A DNA stretch of 22,884 nt from Candidatus Saccharimonadota bacterium (lineage in GTDB: Bacteria; Patescibacteriota; Saccharimonadia; Saccharimonadales; JAGQNJ01): assembly GCA_020428115.1 (NCBI GenBank), contig JAGQNJ010000004.1, forward strand, positions 1-22,884, in the 5' to 3' direction. A program made the position numbers and the translations under genes. Shown piece after piece: positions 1 to 6,229 of the stretch (the stretch's first letter is position 1; every line of letters begins with the position of its first letter). Below the pieces are notes generated by a model that saw only the letters and a program-made list of their open reading frames with translations, made no database searches and was not told the DNA's origin.

Positions 1-1578
1 AAGGAGGAGCTACTCAACGACCTTAAGCGTGCTGGAACCACCGTTGCCAAAGACCTAGACGCCGAGGAGCTCGGGACGATTACTGAGGGCGATAGTGCTA
101 TAGATGAGGTTGGGTTCTATCAGAACGGTGATTTTATCGACCTCTGTCGTGGTCCCCATGTTGAATCAACAGGTAAGGTAGGCGCATTTAAGCTTATGAG
201 GGTATCTGGTGCATATTGGCGGGGGAATGAGAAAAACCCACAGATGCAACGTATTTATGGAGTTGCGTTTGCAACCGAGCAAGAGCTCGAGCAGTATCTA
301 GCGCTACTCGATGAAGCCAAGAGGCGCGATCATCGTAAGCTTGGCCAAGAACTTGATCTATATACGTTCTCACCTCTAGTAGGCTCAGGTTTACCAATGT
401 TCACGCCCCGGGGCACAGTGCTTAGAAACGAGCTAGAAGACTACAGCTTAAAATTACGTGCCGATAGAGGTTTTGAAAGAGTTTGGACACCACACATCAC
501 CAAAAAAGATCTATACGAAGCTAGTGGTCACTGGGAGAAATTCGGCGACGAACTATTCTTGGTAAAAAGCCAAGAAACCTCTGATCAGCTGGTCCTAAAA
601 CCGATGAACTGCCCGCATCACACTCAAATTTACGCCTCTCAACCAAGAAGCTACAAAGATTTACCAATCAAATACATGGAAAACGCCACCGTTTATAGGG
701 ATGAAAAGTCTGGCGAGCTGCACGGCTTGGGTCGTGTGCGATCTATAACCATGGATGATAACCACGCTTTTTGCCGTGAAGACCAGATAGAAGAAGTGGT
801 GAACTCTATCATTGAAGCCATGCAAGAGATGTATACGACTCTTGGCATGACGCTGTCATTCAGGCTTTCTTTTAGAGATAGCGGCGCTGGATATTTGGGC
901 GATGAAAAGCTTTGGGAAACTGCCCAAGCTAAACTCAAAGAGCTAGCTCATAAAAACCAGCTAGACTTTGTTGAAGTAGACGGCGAAGCGGCCTTTTATG
1001 GGCCAAAAATAGACTGCTTGGCCACTGATAGCCTCGGTCGCCAGTGGCAAGTTGCCACAGTGCAGCTTGATTTTGTGCAACCAGAACGCTTTAACCTTAC
1101 GTACGTAGCCGAAGATGGCAGCGAAAAACACCCTGTAATGATCCACGCCGCATTGCTTGGCTCAATTGAACGGTTCCTAAGTGTATATATTGAGCATGTT
1201 GCTGGGAGATTTCCAGTATGGTTGGCGCCAGAACAGGTGAGGATCGCCACAGTAAACCAAGAGGCTTCTACCGTCGAATTCGCGGCAGATATTCTCGCTC
1301 AAGCCAAGGAGCTTGGTCTTCGCGCAGTAGTTGATAATAGCAACGAATCGGTTGGCAAGAAAATCCGTGGCGCAGAAGTCATGAAAGTGCCATATACGCT
1401 GGTGATAGGCGACAAGGAAGTCGAAACGGGCAAGCTTACTCCTCGCATCAGAAAAGATATAGAGGTAGATGAAAAACAAGAGCTAGTGGGGGTGAACGAA
1501 TTCCTTGGCACTGTTGCAAACGAAGCAAAATCTCGCGTAACCCATACCTCGATGCATGGTCATGAGCACAAAAAGTAA
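1..1578 (+). CDS. thrS: Threonyl-tRNA synthetase, 5'-truncated by window edge
   Basis: Charges tRNA-Thr with threonine in the cytoplasm. The frame is open from base 1, so the N-terminal TGS domain and the beginning of the editing domain lie outside the window; 525 residues are visible. The editing (SAD) domain motif DLCRGPHV is at about residues 50-57 of the fragment. The class II catalytic core follows, with motif 2 (YRDEKSGELHGLGRVR), motif 3 (GSIERF) and the three expected zinc ligands: Cys in MNCPHH (610-612), His in DDNHAFC (763-765) and His in MIHAALLG (1144-1146). The C-terminal anticodon-binding domain ends in a His/Lys-rich tail. The usual FTQDD after motif 2 reads ITMDD. The stop lies inside the next gene (23-nt overlap), suggesting co-transcription. 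Family identity is certain. Confidence 0.97.
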   Translation, partial: KEELLNDLKRAGTTVAKDLDAEELGTITEGDSAIDEVGFYQNGDFIDLCRGPHVESTGKVGAFKLMRVSGAYWRGNEKNPQMQRIYGVAFATEQELEQYLALLDEAKRRDHRKLGQELDLYTFSPLVGSGLPMFTPRGTVLRNELEDYSLKLRADRGFERVWTPHITKKDLYEASGHWEKFGDELFLVKSQETSDQLVLKPMNCPHHTQIYASQPRSYKDLPIKYMENATVYRDEKSGELHGLGRVRSITMDDNHAFCREDQIEEVVNSIIEAMQEMYTTLGMTLSFRLSFRDSGAGYLGDEKLWETAQAKLKELAHKNQLDFVEVDGEAAFYGPKIDCLATDSLGRQWQVATVQLDFVQPERFNLTYVAEDGSEKHPVMIHAALLGSIERFLSVYIEHVAGRFPVWLAPEQVRIATVNQEASTVEFAADILAQAKELGLRAVVDNSNESVGKKIRGAEVMKVPYTLVIGDKEVETGKLTPRIRKDIEVDEKQELVGVNEFLGTVANEAKSRVTHTSMHGHEHKK

Positions 1579-2197
1579 GCCAGTAATTGCTATAGATGTT
1601 GATGATGTTTTAGCCGATAGCGCCCAGGGTTTTGTTGAGTTTAGTAACCAACGCTGGGGAACTCACCTTACTGTCGAAGATTACGATGAACGCTGGTCAA
1701 AAATGTGGGGAGTTGATATTGAAGAAGAGCGCCGTCGAGCCCACGTCATTTATAATGCTAAAGTCGTTAAGGGATTTAAGCATTTTGAGGAAGCAATACC
1801 AGTACTCACACGGCTTAAAAGCCATTACAAACTTGTCATTACTACTTCGCGATCTAAATTTGTTGAAAAAGAAACGTTAGAATGGCTCAATACACACTAT
1901 GCCGGTATCTTCGAAGCGATATATTTGTCTGGATTTTACGATGAGCTCAAAGAACATTCGCACAAACAAACTAAGGCGGAACTTTGTCAGAAAATTGGCG
2001 CAAACTACCTGATAGATGATCACCCCAAACATTGCTTTGCTGCCTCTGAAGTGGGCGTGAAATGTCTGCTGTTTGGCGATTATTCGTGGAATAGAAATAC
2101 TAGCATTGCTAATAACATGAAGAAGGTTTTGAACTGGAAAGAAGTGGAAAAGTTTTTTGATGAAGAACGAAAAAAGCTTCAAAAACAGGGTAAATGA
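1556..2197 (+). CDS. HAD-superfamily 5'(3')-deoxyribonucleotidase-like phosphatase
   Basis: A 213-residue HAD-fold hydrolase that best resembles the NT5C-type 5'-nucleotidases, which dephosphorylate nucleoside monophosphates. Motif I is IDVDDVLADS (nucleophile Asp14, acid/base Asp16). A motif II-like stretch VITTSR lies near residue 95, a lysine-containing segment (HKQTKAELCQK) near 140, and the metal-binding acidic motif is LIDDHPKHC near 160. Two in-frame ATGs exist, at 1556 and 1562, and neither has a clear Shine-Dalgarno, so the start could be two codons shorter. It overlaps thrS by 23 nt and the next gene by 38 nt, so translational coupling is likely. The HAD fold is secure. The nucleotide substrate is a family-level inference, and other small phosphate esters are possible. 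Confidence 0.82.
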   Translation: MVMSTKSKPVIAIDVDDVLADSAQGFVEFSNQRWGTHLTVEDYDERWSKMWGVDIEEERRRAHVIYNAKVVKGFKHFEEAIPVLTRLKSHYKLVITTSRSKFVEKETLEWLNTHYAGIFEAIYLSGFYDELKEHSHKQTKAELCQKIGANYLIDDHPKHCFAASEVGVKCLLFGDYSWNRNTSIANNMKKVLNWKEVEKFFDEERKKLQKQGK

Positions 2198-2477
2198 GCT
2201 GGTAGCTCAGATACCAAAGGGCAAAGTTATGACCTATGGTCAGATAGCCGCGCTATGTGGGCGCCCAAGAGCTGCTCGGATGGTTGGTGGTATCGCCCAC
2301 CATGGTGATACAGGGTTGCCATGGCACAGGATCGTCAAAAAGGATGGTGGTCTTGCCGAGGGTTATCCTGGCGGCACACAAGGTCACCGTGCTGCCCTGG
2401 AGGTAGAAGGCGTGAAGTTTACGGATAGCGGTAGGATAGCAGATATGCACAAACGGCTTTGGCAAGGATCACTATAG
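2160..2477 (+). CDS. Alkyltransferase-like (ATL) DNA-repair protein
   Basis: A 105-residue protein matching the C-terminal DNA-binding domain of O6-alkylguanine-DNA alkyltransferase. The alkyl-accepting Cys of the PCHR motif is replaced by Trp (PWHRIV, Trp55), the hallmark of ATL proteins. ATLs bind O6-alkylguanine, flip it out and recruit nucleotide excision repair rather than removing the alkyl group. Other family marks are the Tyr in MTYGQIA (Tyr26), the recognition helix with the Arg finger region (RPRAARMVGG, about 36-45) and a C-terminal LEVEGVKF. I chose the ATG at 2160; a TTG one codon upstream is less likely. The gene begins inside the 3' end of the HAD gene. The family call is strong; partnership with UvrA is known from other ATLs and only inferred here. 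Confidence 0.92.
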   Translation: MKNEKSFKNRVNELVAQIPKGKVMTYGQIAALCGRPRAARMVGGIAHHGDTGLPWHRIVKKDGGLAEGYPGGTQGHRAALEVEGVKFTDSGRIADMHKRLWQGSL

Positions 2478-2487
2478 GGTATATAAT
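2459..2487 (+). promoter_or_regulatory. Promoter for the 2497 gene and miaA
   Basis: TTGGCA (2459-2464), a 17-bp spacer and a perfect TATAAT (2482-2487), lying in the end of the ATL gene. The predicted start is near 2494, about 3 nt before the ATG at 2497, so the transcript would be nearly leaderless. Confidence 0.75.
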
Positions 2488-2496
2488 CGTACGCAA

Positions 2497-2892
2497 ATGA
2501 GCAGAAGACGACATAAGCAATCACCAGAACACCATCGGGCTATAACTCGACAAGAAACCCGTGTTCAAGAACAACAGGTAAGGCGATATGCTATCGCGAC
2601 AAATCTAAAAATCATCAATACTCTACGCAGTGGGCTTTATGCCATGCAGGAGGATGGCTTACTTAACGACGCGACGAAAGTAGCTTTAGCTGATTGGGAA
2701 CATGACCACTTGGCTACATTCATTGTTGATTCGGTTGGTGATATGCAGGATGCACGACAGGAGCGTGTCCAAATGCCAGTCTGTCGTACAATGGAAGATC
2801 TAGCCGAAGTAAGCATGCGTACAGGTGATATGGCGCTACGATTAGCACAGATTATCCCTGGTGCACTGATACACGAAGCACTTCATGCATGA
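2497..2892 (+). CDS. Hypothetical protein, small, helical
   Basis: 131 residues; I do not recognise the family. The N-terminus (about 1-30) is strongly basic and polar (MSRRRHKQ and following), and the rest looks mostly alpha-helical with no signal peptide, membrane segment or catalytic motif that I can see. Its ATG sits about 3 nt after the predicted transcription start of a strong promoter, so translation would be leaderless. The last 8 nt overlap the start of miaA, pointing to a two-gene unit with that tRNA-modification gene, though a shared function is not shown. It is a real gene to judge from its promoter, the start position and the coupling to miaA; the function is unknown. Confidence 0.65.
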   Translation: MSRRRHKQSPEHHRAITRQETRVQEQQVRRYAIATNLKIINTLRSGLYAMQEDGLLNDATKVALADWEHDHLATFIVDSVGDMQDARQERVQMPVCRTMEDLAEVSMRTGDMALRLAQIIPGALIHEALHA

Positions 2893-3673
2893 AACTAGAA
2901 ATAAAACCGTATCACCGTTGATTGTAATTGTTGGGGAGACGGCTAGTGGTAAGACCGCTCTTGGCATTGAGCTCGCCAAGAGATTTGACGGCGAGATCAT
3001 TTGTGCTGATTCGCGGACAGTTTACAAGGGAATGGACATTGGCACGGCTAAGCCAACTAGTGCCGAGCAGGCAATTGTACCACACCACTTACTTGACATC
3101 GTAACTCCTGACCAACAGTTTACTGTGGCTGATTTTCAGCGGCTTGCAACAGGGGCAATTGACGATATAACGCGTCGAGGCAAATTGCCAATAATGGTTG
3201 GAGGTAGCGGGCTTTACGTAGATGCCGTGATATACCAGTATGCATTTTCGTCACCTACTCAAGCACGTGACCCGAAGAATCCACGCCATCTTGCTGCGGA
3301 GGCACGACGTGCTGATACGTCACTTCGCCCGCATACACTAATTATCGGCTTGGAAAGCAATCGGGAGACGCTCACAGAGCGCATCAACAAGCGAGTTGAT
3401 GCTATGGTGCAGGCTGGGCTGGTAGAGGAAACGCGCACGCTTCTTGCGCAGTACAGGGGAAGTAAAGCACTAGATGCAACGGGGTATAAGGCCTTTGCAC
3501 AATACATAGCTGGCGACATTGATATAGACGCAGCAAAGGCGATATTTGTGCGTAATGATCTTGGTCTCGCAAAGCGTCAGCGCACTTGGTTTAAGCGCAA
3601 CAAAAGTATTCACTGGGTAAATAACAGTAGTGATGCTGTTGAGCTTACTACAACATTTTTAGATAATTTGTAG
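2885..3673 (+). CDS. miaA: tRNA dimethylallyltransferase (short form)
   Basis: Transfers a dimethylallyl group to N6 of A37 in tRNAs that read U-starting codons. The P-loop GETASGKT is at residues 17-24, followed by the family signature ADSRTVYKGMDIGTAKPT (about 41-58; catalytic Asp42, with Thr where Gln is usual), HHLLD, VGGSGLYV and the C-terminal LAKRQRTWFKR. At 262 residues it is about 50 shorter than E. coli MiaA. The missing part is the segment after GLYV that normally carries the helical insertion and the DP...R..RALE signature. The core P-loop fold and the tRNA-binding C-terminus remain. The ATG at 2885 overlaps the upstream stop. Identity is strong; whether the deletion changes tRNA choice is unknown. 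Confidence 0.92.
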   Translation: MHETRNKTVSPLIVIVGETASGKTALGIELAKRFDGEIICADSRTVYKGMDIGTAKPTSAEQAIVPHHLLDIVTPDQQFTVADFQRLATGAIDDITRRGKLPIMVGGSGLYVDAVIYQYAFSSPTQARDPKNPRHLAAEARRADTSLRPHTLIIGLESNRETLTERINKRVDAMVQAGLVEETRTLLAQYRGSKALDATGYKAFAQYIAGDIDIDAAKAIFVRNDLGLAKRQRTWFKRNKSIHWVNNSSDAVELTTTFLDNL

Positions 3674-3700
3674 TTCAATAGTGAACAAGTCTGATACAAT
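3673..3700 (+). promoter_or_regulatory. Extended -10 promoter with inverted repeat, leaderless start
   Basis: TGA-TACAAT is an extended -10 (3692-3700) ending exactly 7 nt before the ATG at 3707, so the predicted transcript begins at the start codon. Just upstream is a perfect inverted repeat, GTTCA (3673-3677) and TGAAC (3682-3686) with a 4-nt gap. It overlaps the -35 position, where an operator would act, and the gene downstream encodes a winged-helix protein, so autoregulation is possible. Confidence 0.55.
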
Positions 3701-3706
3701 GAACGT

Positions 3707-4306
3707 ATGGTTGAGCAATTATTCGGGAGTAAAACAAGGGTAAAGCTACTGCAGCTTTTTTATAGTAATCCAAATCGCTCGTTCTATGTACGCGAAATAA
3801 CACGCAAGATTGACGAGCAGATAAACTCTGTGCGTCGCGAGCTTGCCAATCTGCTGAGCATTGGCATTATCTCTTCGGACACCACGAACAATCGCCTGTA
3901 TTATGAGGTAAATCAGAAGTATGAATACTACGCTCCGCTCGCAGAGATATTCGGTGGCAAAAAGAAAGTAGCCAAGGCTAGCAAATCAGCAACTCCTGCC
4001 GAAACCGAGGATGCTCGTGCAATTAAAGCTCTTGGAAATGTAGAGGTTGCAGTGTTCACGGGACAGTTTACGCGTGATGAGAGCGCAGGTATCGACATAC
4101 TCATTGTAGGCGATATAAATCAGTCCAAGGCGCATAATTATGTGGCTGAACTAGAGCAAAAAGAGGGCAAGGAACTTCGTTACGCCGTCATGGATCCCAA
4201 GGAGTTTGATTATCGTCAGCAGGTTAAGGACCGATTTATTACAGCCGTTCTGCAGGCAAAGAAGCAGATACTCATTGATAAAAATAAGACGTTCACCGGC
4301 AAATAG
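3707..4306 (+). CDS. Winged-helix regulator with degenerate nucleotidyltransferase-like domain
   Basis: 199 residues. The first ~75 form a helix-turn-helix/winged-helix domain (FGSKTRVKLLQLF, then SFYVREITRKI and the recognition helix NSVRRELANLLSIGII), typical of DNA-binding regulators that sense promoter context. After a Lys/Ala/Ser-rich linker (~85-105) comes a region resembling the MNT nucleotidyltransferase fold (AVFTGQFTRDES, then GIDILIVGD). The usual GSxxRG signature reads GQFTRDE, so catalytic activity is doubtful. The start codon coincides with the predicted transcription start. The gene ends 11 nt before the next one, which has a strong Shine-Dalgarno, so the two are probably one operon. 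The HTH call is good; the second domain is a looser match by pattern. Confidence 0.75.
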   Translation: MVEQLFGSKTRVKLLQLFYSNPNRSFYVREITRKIDEQINSVRRELANLLSIGIISSDTTNNRLYYEVNQKYEYYAPLAEIFGGKKKVAKASKSATPAETEDARAIKALGNVEVAVFTGQFTRDESAGIDILIVGDINQSKAHNYVAELEQKEGKELRYAVMDPKEFDYRQQVKDRFITAVLQAKKQILIDKNKTFTGK

Positions 4307-4317
4307 AAGGAGAGGCT

Positions 4318-4938
4318 ATGGATATTCAGTACTTTGGTGGTAATTGTGTTCGTATAACAACCAAACAAGCGAGCATCGTAACAGATGGAAATCTGGATAC
4401 TATCGGCATAAAGCCCATAACAAAGGCTGATGACATCGTATTGCTTAGTGCGGGGGGAACTTCTAAAACAGGTAAGTTTGTTATCGATCAGCCAGGTGAA
4501 TACGAAATTTCTAAAGTTTCTATTCAGGGCATTCCTGCGCGAGCCCATATGGATGAACAAGACAAAAAAACAGCAACAATCTATAAGCTAACAGCTAACG
4601 ATATACGAGTCTGCGTGATTGGGAACGTGCATCCTGATCTTGACGAGGATCAGCTTGAATCTATTGGTACAGTGGATGTACTGTTGGTTCCTGTTGGTGG
4701 TAATGGATATACTCTTGATGCAACGGGTGCGCTACAGGTGATCAAGAGTATTGAGCCGAAGATTGTGATTCCGGTTCACTACGCCGACAGCAAACTAAAG
4801 TACGAGGTACCTCAGGCAGAGCTCACCGATGCACTAAAGAACATGAGCCTCGAGCCAAAGGAGACACTTCCAAAGCTCAAACTAAAGAGCTCTGAACTAC
4901 CAGAAAACATGGAGCTTATCGTCCTAGAAAGGCAGTAG
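4318..4938 (+). CDS. Metallo-beta-lactamase-fold protein lacking metal ligands
   Basis: 206 residues resembling the UlaG/COG2220 branch of the metallo-beta-lactamase fold: an N-terminal beta-strand start (MDIQYFGGNCVRI), IVTDG, a GEYEI strand, VDVLLVPVGG and IVIPVHY near residue 158. The defining HxHxDH motif is gone: after ADDIVLLS the sequence reads AGGTSK. The later GDxGH motif reads IGNVHPDL. The protein is therefore probably not a zinc hydrolase and may act as a binding or structural module. A strong Shine-Dalgarno (AGAAGGAGAGG, 4305-4315) precedes the ATG, unlike the leaderless gene before it. It is probably co-transcribed with that HTH/NTase-like gene, suggesting a regulatory pair. The fold assignment is by pattern and moderately sure. 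Confidence 0.72.
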   Translation: MDIQYFGGNCVRITTKQASIVTDGNLDTIGIKPITKADDIVLLSAGGTSKTGKFVIDQPGEYEISKVSIQGIPARAHMDEQDKKTATIYKLTANDIRVCVIGNVHPDLDEDQLESIGTVDVLLVPVGGNGYTLDATGALQVIKSIEPKIVIPVHYADSKLKYEVPQAELTDALKNMSLEPKETLPKLKLKSSELPENMELIVLERQ

Positions 4939-4969
4939 GCAGAAAGGCTGAGTATTGGCAACCGCGAGG

Positions 4970-5191
4970 CTATTTTGTTGCTTCGGCTTTTTTGTTTGGT
5001 GGAGTAATAACACCTTGTTTTTTTAGCGTGCGAATCGCTTGGGTGCTGAGCTTCATTTTTACCTTTTTGCCATCAATAACTACAGTTTTGGTCTGTAGGT
5101 TTGGCTTCCAGACTTTTTTGGTATGGCGCTGAGAAAAGCTCACGTTAGAGCCAAATTGTTTGCCTTTGCCGGTTAGATCACATTTTTGCAT
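4970..5191 (-). CDS. rpmB: 50S ribosomal protein L28
   Basis: A 73-residue basic protein of the large ribosomal subunit. The start MQKCDLTGKGKQFGSNVSFS and the following KKVWKPNLQT match the L28 signature (CDLTGK, then GNNVSHS and RRWLPNLQ). KMKLSTQAIRTLKKQG matches the conserved C-terminal region, followed by a short Lys/Ala tail. Only one cysteine of the zinc-ribbon type is present, so this is a zinc-independent form. It stands alone on the minus strand, facing the MBL-like gene with only 31 bp between the stops. Transcription should start about 5 nt before the ATG (see promoter). Identity is firm. Confidence 0.96.
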   Translation of the reverse strand: MQKCDLTGKGKQFGSNVSFSQRHTKKVWKPNLQTKTVVIDGKKVKMKLSTQAIRTLKKQGVITPPNKKAEATK

Positions 5192-5202
5192 TACAGAGGA
5201 AT

Positions 5203-5231
5203 ATTCTACCTCTTTTAGGCTCCAGGGTCAA
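5203..5231 (-). promoter_or_regulatory. rpmB promoter
   Basis: On the minus strand: TTGACC (5231-5226), exactly 17 bp, TAGAAT (5208-5203). The predicted start is near 5196, giving a leader of about 5 nt before the ATG at 5191. The two hexamers and the spacing are identical to the infC promoter at 9663-9691. Confidence 0.8.
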
Positions 5232-5270
5232 CCCTGTTATAAATGTGACTGCTAGAGACTTGATATACGC

Positions 5271-5276
5271 TATACT
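5271..5276 (+). promoter_or_regulatory. -10 box of the M50 protease gene
   Basis: TATACT (5271-5276) places the transcription start near 5283, 2 nt before the ATG at 5285. No convincing -35 box is seen at the matching distance. It is divergent from the rpmB promoter. Confidence 0.55.
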
Positions 5277-5284
5277 AAAGCCAT

Positions 5285-5914
5285 ATGTTTGATAGTTTCA
5301 GTCTTGTGGGCTTGGTCGTTGTTTTTGGTGCTCTATTGGTGGCAATGACCACGCATGAAGCGATGCATGGTTTTGTGGCGCACAAGCTTGGTGATGATAC
5401 CGCACATGCAGCAGGCCGTTTGACACTAAATCCCCTTAAGCACATTGACCTTATAACGACGATCCTGCTCCCGCTACTTCTTATTGCAATGAACCTACCT
5501 CCGTTTTTTGCTGCGAAGCCAGTGCCTTTCAACCCCTGGAAAGTCAAATATCATGAGTTTGGCGCAGCCTTGGTGGCGCTGGCAGGTCCGTTCACGAATC
5601 TTGCTCTTGCAATTGCGGTTGCGCTTGGGATACGTCTTTCCGGATTAGCTGTAGGTACAGAGGCGTACGCGGTACTCTCGGTATTCATCCAGATCAATAT
5701 CGCACTTTTTGTGTTTAACATGATACCGTTTCCGCCCCTTGATGGCTCCCGACTACTATACGCCGTTGCACCTGAACCACTCCAAAAGCTTATGCAGCAG
5801 ATTGAGTCATTTGGGTTTGGTGCAATATTTGTGTTTATGTTTCTTCTTTTCCCGCTACTGGGACCTGTAGTAATTGCAGCGAATAATTTTATATACAGTC
5901 TACTCCTAGGGTGA
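5285..5914 (+). CDS. Site-2 protease family intramembrane metallopeptidase (M50)
   Basis: A 209-residue integral membrane zinc protease. The catalytic HExxH is THEAMHG at about residues 23-29 inside the first hydrophobic segment. The third zinc ligand region is NMIPFPPLDGSRL (about 146-158), the NPxxDG-type motif of M50 proteins. Also typical are GRLTLNPLKHIDL, AKPVPFNPWK and AGPFTNLALA. About five to six hydrophobic segments cover most of the chain, with no PDZ domain, so it belongs to the short M50B group. Relatives cleave membrane-anchored anti-sigma factors or remnant signal peptides, but no substrate is evident here. The promoter is immediately upstream and the start is essentially leaderless. 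The family is certain; the role is open. Confidence 0.93.
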   Translation: MFDSFSLVGLVVVFGALLVAMTTHEAMHGFVAHKLGDDTAHAAGRLTLNPLKHIDLITTILLPLLLIAMNLPPFFAAKPVPFNPWKVKYHEFGAALVALAGPFTNLALAIAVALGIRLSGLAVGTEAYAVLSVFIQINIALFVFNMIPFPPLDGSRLLYAVAPEPLQKLMQQIESFGFGAIFVFMFLLFPLLGPVVIAANNFIYSLLLG

Positions 5915-5916
5915 TG

Positions 5917-5922
5917 TATACT
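5917..5922 (+). promoter_or_regulatory. -10 box for candidate RNA at 5929
   Basis: TATACT at 5917-5922, just after the protease stop, predicts transcription to start at 5929, which is exactly the first base of the long-range helix described in the next entry. No good -35 box is seen. Confidence 0.5.
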
Positions 5923-5928
5923 ACAGTT

Positions 5929-6087
5929 GCTGGGATAGAGTTTGTCTCTTGAGGCAGATTCATCGTCAGGTATGATTATCTAACACTTTTCTAGTAGGGA
6001 ATCCAATATCAGATCGAGCCGTGGTTCGTGAATGAGGACACCCACCTGGGATCACCAGATTAATCATAGACGAAGCCCAGCTTTTTT
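5929..6087 (+). ncRNA. Candidate structured non-coding RNA, ~159 nt
   Basis: No ORF explains this stretch, but the bases pair over long distance. The 5' end GCTGGG (5929-5934) pairs with CCCAGC (6076-6081), which is followed by six Ts. Inside, TTTGTCT (5941-5947) pairs with AGACGAA (6068-6074) with one wobble. Next to it, CTTGA/TCAGG (5948-5952/5966-5970) can form a hairpin, and ATGATTATCT (5972-5981) pairs with AGATTAATCAT (6057-6067) with one bulge. Together these make a tight three-way junction with almost no unpaired joining bases. A distal hairpin CGAGC-CGTG-GTTCG lies at 6015-6028. A -10 box sits 7 nt before the first base. The size suits a 6S-type RNA, but I cannot match it to 6S, SRP or tmRNA, so the class is unassigned. 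Confidence 0.6.
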
Positions 6088-6100
6088 ATTACAGAAAAAT

Positions 6101-6176
6101 TGGTCGGGGTGACAGGACTTGAACCTGCGACCTCACGGCCCCCAGCCGTACGCGCTACCAACTGCGCCACACCCCG
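6101..6176 (-). tRNA. tRNA-Pro (anticodon GGG), CCA encoded
   Basis: A 76-nt cloverleaf on the minus strand. The acceptor stem is CGGGGTG/CACCCCG with discriminator A and a genomically encoded CCA (6103-6101). The D arm is GCGC...GCGC around AGTTGGTA. The anticodon stem TACGG/CCGTG closes the loop CTGGGGG, giving anticodon GGG. The T arm is GCAGG-TTCAAGT-CCTGT. It reads CCC directly and CCU by wobble. All stems pair, so it should be functional. Confidence 0.97.
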
Positions 6177-6188
6177 ACAATATTAGCT

Positions 6189-6194
6189 ATTGTA
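6189..6194 (-). promoter_or_regulatory. -10 box for tRNA-Pro
   Basis: TACAAT on the minus strand (6194-6189) predicts a start near 6182, 6 nt before the mature tRNA 5' end. It lies between the queA stop and the tRNA. Read-through from queA is also possible, since no clear terminator separates them. Confidence 0.5.
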
Positions 6195-6229
6195 GCTTAG
6201 CTTCGTGTCTTCGGCCACAGACAATACGT

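Noticed and set aside
5929..6087. SRP RNA or tmRNA at this locus
   Set aside because: The conserved SRP apical loop (GGAAGGAAGCAGC type) and tmRNA hallmarks (tRNA-like ends, tag frame) are absent. A 6S-like identity remains possible but unproved.
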